A stretch of DNA of 64,000 nucleotides from positions 36,361 through 100,360 of the forward strand of contig JAFGOM010000052.1 in NCBI GenBank assembly GCA_016926505.1. The letters run 5' to 3'. The notes beneath the pieces were generated by a model. The model was not told the origin of the DNA, made no database searches, and saw only the letters and a program-made list of their open reading frames with translations. Position 1 is the stretch's first letter. Each line of letters begins with the position of its first letter. Positions 56,838-64,000 of the stretch are shown here, one piece after another. The translations under genes and the position numbers were made by a program. The DNA comes from Methanospirillaceae archaeon (GTDB taxonomy: Archaea; Halobacteriota; Methanomicrobia; Methanomicrobiales; Methanospirillaceae).

Positions 56838-57782
56838 TTAATAAGGGGACTGCGGTTCGATGAGTCCGATTCGTTCCTGGTACCATTCCGGCATCTCTTC
56901 AACATACAAAACCCGGACCTTTGAGTATTGATCTGCGTTTGCAGGAGTAAACGGCAGGTCTAGCGCGAGTGAGTCGGTTACGACTTCCCTGGTAACGTAC
57001 CAGACCGTGTTTCTCGGGAACAGCATTCTCATATCGTCCTCGTTTGCTGAAAATACCGAATCACCCTGTTCTGCCTGGATAACAAGGAGATTTGCATATC
57101 CTTCATTATCCCTGCCTTTTTTAAGAGCATCTGCAAGGGCAATACTGGGATCTAAGGAACCATAGGTGAATCCGGGATCCGGGTAATACGAGATGTCATC
57201 TGACTGAATCAGTTCGTCGCCACCGATACCTGCAAAGATCTGTATATCCTCGAGGATTTTTGCAAGACTGATCGCATTATTAATGGTTGTTACATGGGAT
57301 CGCACACTCCGCCCGCTGCCATCGGTATCAGGAATGGTACCGGAGGAGAGGTACTCACTGACTGCATCCCTGTTCTTCTGGTCAGATACAAACCATGCAA
57401 CACTCTCAGTTATCTCGTCAGAAGGAACCCAGGTGTAGTACCCTTCCGGGTTCTCGATGGCAAGGGTGGTTGAATCAACCGTAATCGAGGGTGTCCGGTC
57501 ATTCATCGCATATTCCTGTGATACGATTCCCATCTCAGCGCTGGATAGTATTCCGGCAGCAAGGTCTTCTTTGGCTTCGTCAAGGTTCCACTTCGCAATA
57601 AACCCTGTTCTCATATCCAGGTATTTCCCGAGAAAATCTGATATATCACGGGGCTTTTCCTGTTTTACCGGGGTTGTTCCGCCAACACCGGCGCTTACCT
57701 GAGCAACAGCAATAAAAAGGAGAATCAGGCAGATGGTAATCAGTATGATAGGGGTGCTAACCCCGGCCTCAGTCTTTTTCAT
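56838..57782 (-). CDS. Exported protein with degenerate ADP-ribosyltransferase-like domain (paralogue 2)
   Basis: The 314-residue paralogue of the preceding gene has a hydrophobic N-terminus, TEAGVSTPIILITICLILLF, that resembles class III (pilin-like) signals more than a standard signal peptide. The domain order matches its neighbour: N-terminal DMRTGFIAKWNLDEAKED, VRSHVTTINNAISL, then an ART-like part with QIFAGIG, FTYGSLDPSIA and RMLFPRNTVW. The ART catalytic residues are replaced here too. About 185 bases separate the two genes, which run leftwards and may share a message. A role outside the cell is inferred. Confidence 0.75.
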   Translation of the reverse strand: MKKTEAGVSTPIILITICLILLFIAVAQVSAGVGGTTPVKQEKPRDISDFLGKYLDMRTGFIAKWNLDEAKEDLAAGILSSAEMGIVSQEYAMNDRTPSITVDSTTLAIENPEGYYTWVPSDEITESVAWFVSDQKNRDAVSEYLSSGTIPDTDGSGRSVRSHVTTINNAISLAKILEDIQIFAGIGGDELIQSDDISYYPDPGFTYGSLDPSIALADALKKGRDNEGYANLLVIQAEQGDSVFSANEDDMRMLFPRNTVWYVTREVVTDSLALDLPFTPANADQYSKVRVLYVEEMPEWYQERIGLIEPQSPY

Positions 57783-57894
57783 ATAACCTCTATACTATAC
57801 CATGCGTATCTCCTATCAACTTTCTGTTCAGCCCGGGTTTGATCCCATCGTAATTGAGATGAATTGTGCCTAAAAAGAGAAGGGTTCTGGTTGG

Positions 57895-58599
57895 TTAAAC
57901 CTGCCCGTCATAGATAAGAGCAATGTAGCGGGCAAAGAATATTGCCCAGGCAGGAAGGATGATGATTATGAGAATGAGTCCCAGAGGGGGTAAGGGAATT
58001 AAGGATAATCCAAAACAGATGATGGCAAAGATAAACGTCAGTACCCAGAGCACGATCCAGAGTATCAGGTACTCAAGCCAGCCTGTCTTTCTGGATATAT
58101 CTGCCATAATTGCAGAGATTGAGAATGCTTCGGTAACTGATTGTTTCCGCATCGCCCTGACCATAGCCATGAACATGATAAGGGTGAGGAGAACAAAGAG
58201 AATGCCTGCAATGGCAATCCCGAAGATACCGATAACATCAAGGAGTGATGTAAGCAGGATATCACTGCTTCCCTGTACCAGTGAGAGTGCTGACTCAAAT
58301 GTAATAAAGGAGAGAACACCGAAGAAGACAAGGATGATTATCGCCGGGATAGCATACAGGATGGCGATAAGGTTTAATTTCCATCCATCAATAAAAAGAC
58401 CTAGCCAGTTCTTTGTATCAGGGACCGGTTCCGGGGCGTGAAAAATCCGTGCGATATACCCGTTTAACAGGGGGATAAGGCAGAGTGATACTGACTGGAT
58501 TATTGAGAGAATAATCAGAATAATCCATCGTTTCAGGTCTTTTGTTACGCCTTCACCCACGTATTGTGATGCTTTTGTTACCGCTGCTATTATGGTCAT
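57895..58599 (-). CDS. DUF4013-family membrane protein
   Basis: The 234-residue protein has about six hydrophobic helices and the DUF4013-type pattern: LLNGYIARIFHAPEPVPDTKNWLGLFIDGWKLN (given by its ends NGYIARIF and LFIDGWKLN). These proteins are abundant in methanogens and their function is unknown. It is close to the two exported paralogues and transcribed in the same direction, 112 bases upstream of them. Confidence 0.8.
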   Translation of the reverse strand: MTIIAAVTKASQYVGEGVTKDLKRWIILIILSIIQSVSLCLIPLLNGYIARIFHAPEPVPDTKNWLGLFIDGWKLNLIAILYAIPAIIILVFFGVLSFITFESALSLVQGSSDILLTSLLDVIGIFGIAIAGILFVLLTLIMFMAMVRAMRKQSVTEAFSISAIMADISRKTGWLEYLILWIVLWVLTFIFAIICFGLSLIPLPPLGLILIIIILPAWAIFFARYIALIYDGQV

Positions 58600-58657
58600 A
58601 TGCGTACTCCCATATATTGATGGTAAGTATGATAATTAATGGTTATTCTTTCTGTCT

Positions 58658-58873
58658 TTGGGGGATTTTTCCGGGTATATTCAGGGAACGGCCGAAAAGC
58701 AATTCATTCTCTTCGTATCACAGATTACCTATGAGCCGGTATACCGGACAGGAAAAGAGATGTCGGATCATAATTCTTATAGGTATTGTCTGCAATCACT
58801 CTACGATGAAGGGAACCTGCCCTGGCATATGCCCGGGGTTTATACAGAGGGCTGGAAGGATCTCTTTTCGTGA
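58658..58873 (+). CDS. Possible small ORF upstream of the CARF-HEPN gene
   Basis: An open frame from TTG 58658 to TGA 58873 would give 71 residues: begins MGDFSGYIQGTAEK and ends NLPWHMPGVYTEGWKDLFS. It is followed 18 bases later by the CARF-HEPN gene, on the same strand. The translation is protein-like (balanced composition) but lacks a good start signal. I do not recognise it. It may be a partner of the CARF protein, the remnant of a larger gene, or not coding. Confidence 0.35.
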   Translation: MGDFSGYIQGTAEKQFILFVSQITYEPVYRTGKEMSDHNSYRYCLQSLYDEGNLPWHMPGVYTEGWKDLFS

Positions 58874-58891
58874 GAAGGTGGTGGACAGACG

Positions 58892-60157
58892 GTGAAGTGC
58901 ATCTCAATTGTTGGAACCGATCCTCTCTACCCAATTGAGTACCGGTATGGGAAAGAACGGTTTACTACAACCGTCTTCCCGGAAGCGGTATGTGCATTTT
59001 ATCAGGTTGATGAGGTTGTTCTCCTGACGACAGATCGTGCCTGCACGGTTAATTATCCGTTTTATGCAGAGAAGATCCCGGATGCAAGACCCGTCTGGAT
59101 CCCGGACGGAAAGGATGAGGCCGGGATGTGGCAGATCTTTGAGATCGTCTGTGCACAGGTTACGGAGGGTGAGGAGATTGTCTTTGATATCACTCAGGGG
59201 TTTCGGACCCTTTCTCTTGTTGCGTTCATGGCTATTGCATATCTAAAGGAGATAAAGCAGGTTACTTTTGCACGGGTGCTGTACGGGGGATACCATCTCA
59301 GGTCAGATGACGGTTCTGATATCGTTGATGTACTTGATCTGACCGGATTTATCGATATACTGGACTGGATATCAGCGGTTCATTCCTTTCTTCATCATGC
59401 TGACGGCTCTTATCTGCAGGAGATGGTAAGCTCCATTCATTCCCGTATGAACCAGGACCAGGTACCTCGTCCTCCCCGGGCTCTTGCTCCCTGGGCACTT
59501 CAGGCGAGGTCATTTGCATCGGCAGTCCGCCTCTCCCGGCCGATAGAAGCGTGTGCTTCTGCCAGTCGCATCGTACAGGGACTAAAGAGTGCGGCATCAG
59601 AGGTGCAGCGGTTCATTCCGGCACTCGTTCCCCTTCTGGATCGCATCCGGCTGCTTGAACCGTTTGCCTCACTTTATCCAAAAGAAGGTCTGAATGCCGC
59701 GTACCTGGAGAAGATGTTTTGCCTGATCCGGTACCAGGTTGATCTCGGGTTGTACCAGCAGGCAGTTACCGTTGCACGGGAATGGATGGTATCGGTTCTT
59801 ATCCTTGTTCATGGGGGATATGAGTATGAATGGCTCAAAAGAGAGGTTCGTGATGCCATGGAGCAGGCTGTTGGAGGAGCTCTTATCAGGGTTCAGGGTA
59901 GTGCATATGAACGGTCAGTGTTTTCAGACTGGTACGAAGGGCTTTCTCATTGGGAAGAACTCACCGCTATCTGGAGCAGGATTTCGGGGTTGAGAAACGA
60001 CCTTGCCCATTGTGGCATGTATGAAGAGCCAAAAAAAGGGAGCAGCAAGATAATCGGCCAGATTGAACGGCAGGGGACGGAGATTGTCGGGGATCTGGAA
60101 CGGTTTTATGCGATCTGTCATTCCTCAGGTATGACCCGGTTGCAGGATCCCGTCTGA
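58892..60157 (+). CDS. CARF-HEPN protein, Csx1/TIGR02221-like (orphan CRISPR-ancillary ribonuclease)
   Basis: The 421-residue protein has an N-terminal CARF (Rossmann) domain: ISIVGTDPLYPIEYRYG, then TTVFPEAVCAF, VVLLTTDRACTVNYPF, and D99-I-T-Q-G-F-R (cf. DxTHGFR in Csx1/TIGR02221). The C-terminal HEPN domain carries the R-x4-H ribonuclease motif RNDLAH at residues 368-373. In type III CRISPR systems such proteins are switched on by cyclic oligoadenylate made by Cas10. Here no cas gene or CRISPR array lies in the window, so the activator would be encoded elsewhere or this is a CRISPR-independent relative. The start is GTG 58892 with GGTGG about ten bases upstream. Confidence 0.88.
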   Translation: MKCISIVGTDPLYPIEYRYGKERFTTTVFPEAVCAFYQVDEVVLLTTDRACTVNYPFYAEKIPDARPVWIPDGKDEAGMWQIFEIVCAQVTEGEEIVFDITQGFRTLSLVAFMAIAYLKEIKQVTFARVLYGGYHLRSDDGSDIVDVLDLTGFIDILDWISAVHSFLHHADGSYLQEMVSSIHSRMNQDQVPRPPRALAPWALQARSFASAVRLSRPIEACASASRIVQGLKSAASEVQRFIPALVPLLDRIRLLEPFASLYPKEGLNAAYLEKMFCLIRYQVDLGLYQQAVTVAREWMVSVLILVHGGYEYEWLKREVRDAMEQAVGGALIRVQGSAYERSVFSDWYEGLSHWEELTAIWSRISGLRNDLAHCGMYEEPKKGSSKIIGQIERQGTEIVGDLERFYAICHSSGMTRLQDPV

Positions 60158-60257
60158 TTTTCCGTTTCTCATTCTGCCAATTTTCGGTATTCTTTTTCGA
60201 TGACAGTTATCGGGTACGAAATTTATTCATGGTTCTCATCTCATTACTACTTCCACA

Positions 60258-60908
60258 ATGACGATAGTCCTTCTTGATCTCTTTCTTCATCTTGATGATT
60301 CCCTCGAGACGATGTCTCTCAAACTTGGTCTGCTCATCTATCTTGTTCTTTTTTGTATCATCTTCTGCGAGACCGGGTTTGTGGTCACACCCTTTCTGCC
60401 GGGTGATTCTCTTCTCTTTATCTCCGGTGCCCTTGCAGGAAGCGGGATCTTATTCCTGCCGGCATTAATCATCGTAACTTTTGGTGCTGCTGTCATCGGT
60501 GATACGGTTAATTTCTGGATCGGGAGATATGCCGGAACACGGATCTTACACGGACGGCTTTCTGCCTTTGTGAAAGGAGAGTGGATCGATTATACCCGTG
60601 AATTTTATGCAGAGTGGGGGGGAGCAACCATTATAATCGCACGGTTTATTCCGTACGCACGAACATTTGCCCCGTTTCTAGCCGGCCTTGGCGAGATGAA
60701 CTACCGGCTTTTTCTTTTCTATAACGTGATCGGTGCACTCCTCTGGACCAGTGGTATTATTCTTGCCGGGTATATCATCGGCAATATCCCGTTTGTAAAA
60801 GAGCATGTCAGTCTTCTCATGTGGATCGTGCTCTTTTTATGTCTCTTTGCGATCGGTCTTGTTATAAAGACCGTGATCCAGGTCATCAGGCACAAGAAGA
60901 TGGAGTGA
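60258..60908 (+). CDS. DedA-family membrane protein
   Basis: The 216-residue protein has about six hydrophobic segments and the DedA core: CETGFVVTPFLPGDSLLFISGALAGSG (given by its ends ETGFVVTPFLPGDSL and ISGALAGSG), FGAAVIGDTVNFWIGR-YAG, and RFIPYARTFAPFLAGLGEM. DedA proteins are flippase-like transporters for lipids such as undecaprenyl phosphate or phosphatidylethanolamine in bacteria; the archaeal substrate is not known. It appears monocistronic, downstream of the CARF gene by 100 bases. Confidence 0.9.
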   Translation: MTIVLLDLFLHLDDSLETMSLKLGLLIYLVLFCIIFCETGFVVTPFLPGDSLLFISGALAGSGILFLPALIIVTFGAAVIGDTVNFWIGRYAGTRILHGRLSAFVKGEWIDYTREFYAEWGGATIIIARFIPYARTFAPFLAGLGEMNYRLFLFYNVIGALLWTSGIILAGYIIGNIPFVKEHVSLLMWIVLFLCLFAIGLVIKTVIQVIRHKKME

Positions 60909-61407
60909 GAGGTGAATTTTCCTCTATTTATTGCATCAGGCATGTACGTGCATATCACACTTTTACTGCACATGAGGAGTATTACTGGTTTTTTTAATTC
61001 CAAATCCCTAATTACTCTGAAAATCTGTTTAGGGATGTTTTTTAATGACTGAATACAAATCAGCACCATTATGATCTTTGATGACTTTTTTCAAACTTTT
61101 ATCTGACAGCTCAATAAAAACGATGCCCTGCCCTCCCTCGATCGAACTGTTTTCTCTTTCTGAACCCGTTTAATAAGACTTTCCTGTTGATAAGGAGTTA
61201 TTACAGGGATGTATTTATCTCTCTCAATTTACAGGAAACATGGTATAAGATGATACCCGGTCAGTTTAAGAAAGGGAAATGGAAATGAAGGGACCAATAA
61301 TTATTTAATTAAAACAAATAAATATGTTTAAAGGAGGTCAGACAATTTTCCAACCTTTAAAGGGTATGAGGCATCTGGTTTTTCCCGTGATAAAAAAAGG
61401 ATCCTCC
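60909..61407. other. Long AT-rich intergenic region upstream of the cobalamin adenosyltransferase gene
   Basis: About 500 bases without a gene I can support. T-tracts after dedA fit termination. Near 61299-61317 is an AT-rich stretch (TAATTATTTAATTAAAAC) that could be the promoter. I looked for a cobalamin-riboswitch-like B12 box and did not recognise one. Confidence 0.5.
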
Positions 61408-61938
61408 ATGCAGGATATGGTACAGAGAAAGGGGTATGTTGAGATATACACCGGTAATGGAAAGGGAAAGACAACCGCAGCTCTCGGGGTTTCGCTGCGA
61501 ACACTGCTCGCAGGGGGGTCGGTTTTTTTTGCGCAGTTTATCAAGGGAAGAGGTACGGCAGAACTCAGACTTGCCAGCCTCTTCCCTGGTTTGGAGATTG
61601 TCCAGTTTGGAGACGGCGAATTTGTTGGAATGCATGCATCAGAAGCTGACATGGCTCATGCCTGGAAAGGGCTGCAACGCTCAAAAGAAGCAGTTACTTC
61701 TGGGAAGTATGATCTCGTGGTGCTGGATGAGATCCTGGTTGCCATATTGTATGGCCTTCTTTCGGTTGAGGATATCAGAGATCTTCTTAGGAAAAAGCAT
61801 GAGTATACCGAGGTGATACTGACCGGCAGGAATGCTCCGCAGGAACTCATTGAGGCAGCAGACCTCGTGACAGATATGAAGAATGTCAAGCATTACTACA
61901 AGGCAGGTGTTCCTGCCCGGGAGGGGATTGAGTTTTAG
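61408..61938 (+). CDS. cobA: Cob(I)alamin/cobyrinate adenosyltransferase, CobA/BtuR type
   Basis: From ATG 61408 the product is 176 residues; the frame is open to 61324, but AAAGGA before 61408 and the usual family length favour the shorter form. The P-loop is GNGKGKTTAALG, followed by VFFAQFIKGRGTAEL, YDLVVLDEILVAI (Walker B-like) and TGRNAPQELIEAADLVTDM, all typical of CobA/BtuR, which transfers an adenosyl group from ATP to cobalt. It fits with cobQ in the same window. The shorter start also leaves a leader of about 80 bases from the AT-rich promoter region. Confidence 0.93.
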   Translation: MQDMVQRKGYVEIYTGNGKGKTTAALGVSLRTLLAGGSVFFAQFIKGRGTAELRLASLFPGLEIVQFGDGEFVGMHASEADMAHAWKGLQRSKEAVTSGKYDLVVLDEILVAILYGLLSVEDIRDLLRKKHEYTEVILTGRNAPQELIEAADLVTDMKNVKHYYKAGVPAREGIEF

Positions 61939-62406
61939 CGGTTTCATTTGATTTTGATTTTACTCTATTATCTGGTTATCCCTTTGATTTAAGAGGAGGT
62001 ATTGTGCAGGAAAAGATACCGGGGTCAGTTCCGGCCATTATCATGGGGGCCTGAAAATAATTTGACAGGAAAGTTAATACGATGTGTGAGGGATGAAAGG
62101 GGATAATTACTAATAATAACCATGGGAATCAGCATTCTGTTTCAGCATATTCATAAAAAAACGATGATGTCGTTCTCTCCAGATACACGGTGATTGATCT
62201 TTTAGGTACAAAAGGTATTCAAATTATGCCACTCATAAAATTATGTGAGATTTTTCAAAAAAAATTATAACTTTTGGATAACATGTTATGGATAATAATG
62301 TTCTCTGTTATGCAGTACATCCCTGGTGGGTTCAGGTTTGTAGAGAGAATTTTCAGGATGACCGGGTTTCTTCTCATGGTCTCCAAAATCTGTATGGAGG
62401 GATAAT
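61939..62406. other. Intergenic region upstream of the sensor kinase
   Basis: About 470 bases, very AT-rich towards the right. It contains a short frame (62004-62054) behind a strong Shine-Dalgarno sequence and a 12-base palindrome ATAACATGTTAT at 62278-62289. I see no tRNA or other RNA gene. Confidence 0.45.
62004..62054 (+). CDS. Possible 16-codon ORF with a near-perfect Shine-Dalgarno sequence
   Basis: AAGAGGAGGT at 61991-62000 precedes a GTG at 62004 by three to four bases; the frame (QEKIPGSVPAIIMGA) stops at 62054. The spacing is a little short. It could be a leader peptide, the truncated 5' end of a lost gene, or a chance match. Confidence 0.25.
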   Translation: MQEKIPGSVPAIIMGA

Positions 62407-63852
62407 ATGATGCAGAAAGGCGCCCGGATCCCGGATAATAACAGACTTACTCATGCCTTTTCAGAGATCCCTTCTGCAATACTGATTGAGAATCCGGATC
62501 TCTCGATACAATATATAAATAAAGCAGCCGAGCTGCTGCTCGGCTTTCGATCAGGTGAAATTCAGGGGTACTCGTCAAAAGTGGTGTATGATTTCCTGTC
62601 TTTTATATCCATACACCGAAGCCAGATGCAGATGAAGCCAGGATCGACCTGGAGCGGTTCAGGTACCCTTGTTACCCGGGAGGGAGGCTCCCTTCCATGC
62701 CAAATCTCCATCCAGAGAATGGCAGGGCATACGGATTATAATCCTGGTTATATCACCGTTTTTCATCCCATTTCTACCGGATGTGATTCCTGCAATGATA
62801 GGGATGCAGGAGAAAAGAATCCATTTGCGGTACTAATGGATTGTGCAGGTCTTGTATTCTGGGAGCGGGACGTAACTTCAGGGCATGTTTTTTTGTATGG
62901 CGGGCTTCCCGGAATACACGATTCCTCTGTATCTGCATTGCAACCCATTCCACTCGGTTTCGATGAGTTAATTCACCCTGATGACCGGGCCCGGGTCTCT
63001 GAAGCAATAGAGAAGCACCGAAATAAAGAGACTGACCTGGTATCGGCCCAGTGGCGGATCAGGTGTAAGGATGGTTCGTACCGGTGGATCCTTGATAACA
63101 GCCGGTTTGTCAGAGTGAACAAAGATAACCGGGATGAGCGGTTGGTTGGGTTTTACCTGGATATCACTGATGTACGAAGGGTACAGGATGCCTGCAGAAA
63201 AACAAACAAGACATTGCAGTTGCTTTCTGCCAGTATGCGTCATGATTGTGCCAACTACCTGACTGCCCTTGGTTCCTACTGTGAGTTGTGCCACGAGTTT
63301 CTTCCTGCTGATGCCCTGCCTGCTGACTGGGTTGAAAAAATTTCTGATCTACTCAAAAAGCTGATGCACCTCCTCTCGTATAGCAGGAATTACGAGACCC
63401 TCGGGATTGCAGAACCATCATTTCAGCGTGTCACTGATATCCTGAATTCGATTCCCGAAAAGAACCTGGCAGGATTTGAGATAATCACCGATGAATCAGT
63501 CAGGGGTCTTGAGATCTATGCTGATATGATGCTATCATCTGTCTTTACCAATTTTATTGATAATGCAGCACGTCACGGTGAAACCGTCTCTTCCATGCAG
63601 ATCCAGTGGAGTTGTATGGGGCCGGATGCCATCCTGCTCATCGAAGATGACGGGGCGGGTGTGCCTCATGAGGAGAAGGAGAAGATATTTGAACGGTCAT
63701 TTGGAAAGAATACCGGGCTTGGATTGTTTTTGGCACGGGAGATCCTTGCGGTGACCGGGATCTCACTTACCGAGACCGGAGAACCGGGGTGCGGTGCACG
63801 TTTCGAACTGTATCTTCCTGCAGGTACGTGGCGGGTGAGGGAACATCTTTAA
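62407..63852 (+). CDS. PAS-domain sensor histidine kinase
   Basis: The 481-residue protein has no membrane segment, so it senses from the cytoplasm. A first PAS domain covers about residues 15-125; a second PAS/PAC runs to about residue 255 (WRIRCKDGSYRWILDNSRFVRVNKD, then LVGFYLDITDVRRVQDA). The H box is MRHDCANYLTALG with H279. The HATPase_c domain has NFIDNAARHG (N box), IEDDGAGVP (G1) and GLGLFLAREILAVTGI (G2). The product resembles soluble methanogen PAS kinases. No receiver or output gene is beside it. GGAGGG at 62397-62402 precedes ATG 62407 (62410 also possible). Confidence 0.9.
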   Translation: MMQKGARIPDNNRLTHAFSEIPSAILIENPDLSIQYINKAAELLLGFRSGEIQGYSSKVVYDFLSFISIHRSQMQMKPGSTWSGSGTLVTREGGSLPCQISIQRMAGHTDYNPGYITVFHPISTGCDSCNDRDAGEKNPFAVLMDCAGLVFWERDVTSGHVFLYGGLPGIHDSSVSALQPIPLGFDELIHPDDRARVSEAIEKHRNKETDLVSAQWRIRCKDGSYRWILDNSRFVRVNKDNRDERLVGFYLDITDVRRVQDACRKTNKTLQLLSASMRHDCANYLTALGSYCELCHEFLPADALPADWVEKISDLLKKLMHLLSYSRNYETLGIAEPSFQRVTDILNSIPEKNLAGFEIITDESVRGLEIYADMMLSSVFTNFIDNAARHGETVSSMQIQWSCMGPDAILLIEDDGAGVPHEEKEKIFERSFGKNTGLGLFLAREILAVTGISLTETGEPGCGARFELYLPAGTWRVREHL

Positions 63853-63902
63853 TGTAACGTGAATGTATTTACACGAGTCCTGCAGAATTCCACACAATCG
63901 GG

Positions 63903-63917
63903 TGAGAATATAAACAT
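63903..63917 (+). promoter_or_regulatory. AT-rich promoter-like stretch before the DJ-1-like gene
   Basis: TGAGAATATAAACATATACG lies about 30-45 bases upstream of the ATG at 63948 and fits an archaeal TATA box position with a short leader. Confidence 0.4.
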
Positions 63918-63947
63918 ATACGGGTCAAGCATACAACCTGAGAAGAT

Positions 63948-64000
63948 ATGTCACGAATCATGTACCTCTATGTTCTGGACACCATGTCAGACTGGGAACC
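63948..64000 (+). CDS. DJ-1/PfpI-family glutamine-amidotransferase-like protein, 5' end only
   Basis: The first 17 codons are MSRIMYLYVLDTMSDWE. This matches the opening of the YoaZ-like DJ-1/PfpI proteins, where YVLDTMADWE is characteristic. The gene is cut by the window end, so the nucleophile cysteine is not seen. Confidence 0.6.
   Translation, partial: MSRIMYLYVLDTMSDWE

Noticed and set aside
57800..61400. CRISPR array near the CARF-HEPN gene
   Set aside because: I looked for regularly spaced direct repeats around the CARF-HEPN gene and in all large gaps and saw none.
60909..61407. Cobalamin riboswitch upstream of the adenosyltransferase gene
   Set aside because: No B12-box-like conserved sequence was recognised, and such riboswitches are rare in archaea.
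62278..62289. 12-base palindrome ATAACATGTTAT as an operator
   Set aside because: A short AT-rich palindrome is likely to occur by chance in this AT-rich gap; mentioned only within the intergenic entry.
62526..62545. Stem-loop AGCCGAG...CTCGGCT inside the sensor kinase gene
   Set aside because: The bases are explained by codons for a normal PAS segment (Lys-Ala-Ala-Glu-Leu-Leu-Leu-Gly), so no extra role is needed.

Overview
The window reads as a stretch of chromosome from a methanogenic euryarchaeon of the order Methanomicrobiales, probably Methanospirillum or a close relative. The order-level call is firm and the genus-level call is an inference from gene style. Support comes from the archaeal RNA polymerase with split B (B''/B') and split A (A'/A'') subunits, archaeal-type ribosomal proteins (eL30, eL18), topoisomerase VI, deoxyhypusine synthase, the archaeal mevalonate branch with isopentenyl phosphate kinase, archaeal LeuRS and GluRS, and the many CBS and DUF proteins typical of methanogens. 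Base composition is moderate and even. I see no rRNA, insertion sequence, prophage or CRISPR array.

Layout. 1-7.3 kb: a SulP transporter, a small export-type membrane protein, an AbrB-like regulator, ferritin, an FMN glutamate-synthase-like enzyme and a predicted PD-(D/E)XK nuclease. 7.3-16.5 kb: tRNA-Lys followed by the operon rpoH-rpoB''-rpoB'-rpoA'-rpoA''-rpl30e-nusA; its rpoA'' carries a striking extra N-terminal region made of two copies of one module. 16.6-30.1 kb: a duplicated secreted protein, tRNA-Arg, DUF473/PAC2, DUF5611, PIN-ATPase/LeuRS, a type IV prepilin-like peptidase, Top6A/Top6B and HisRS. 30.1-37.3 kb: larB-nadM, a coiled-coil gene pair, an RHH regulator, cobyric acid synthase, eIF1/SUI1, and the GTPase/DUF2073/Zn-ribbon trio recently linked to archaeal vesicle formation (ArvABC).

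37.5-40.8 kb: four consecutive CBS-domain genes, with a possible tiny Cys-containing ORF coupled to the second. 40.9-55.6 kb: deoxyhypusine synthase, then the second large information-processing cluster tRNA-Ser-rps13-rps4-rps11-rpoD-rpl18e-rpl13-rps9-rpoN-tRNA-Pro-rpoK-eno-rps2-memo-mvk-ipk-fni-rnj-idsA-gltX. This joins transcription, translation, RNA decay and isoprenoid lipid synthesis in one densely packed, co-directional array. 55.7-64 kb is more accessory: two tandem paralogous exported proteins that look like degenerate ADP-ribosyltransferases, a DUF4013 membrane protein, an orphan CARF-HEPN (Csx1-like) ribonuclease with no cas genes or array beside it, a DedA protein, a cobalamin adenosyltransferase, a PAS sensor kinase and the start of a DJ-1/PfpI gene.

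The best candidates for something undescribed are the duplicated module fused to RNA polymerase A'', the orphan CARF-HEPN gene with its small upstream ORF, the paired degenerate ART-like exported proteins, the orphan PD-(D/E)XK protein near 6 kb, and the four-gene CBS array. All functional statements come from reading motifs by eye; no database search was run.
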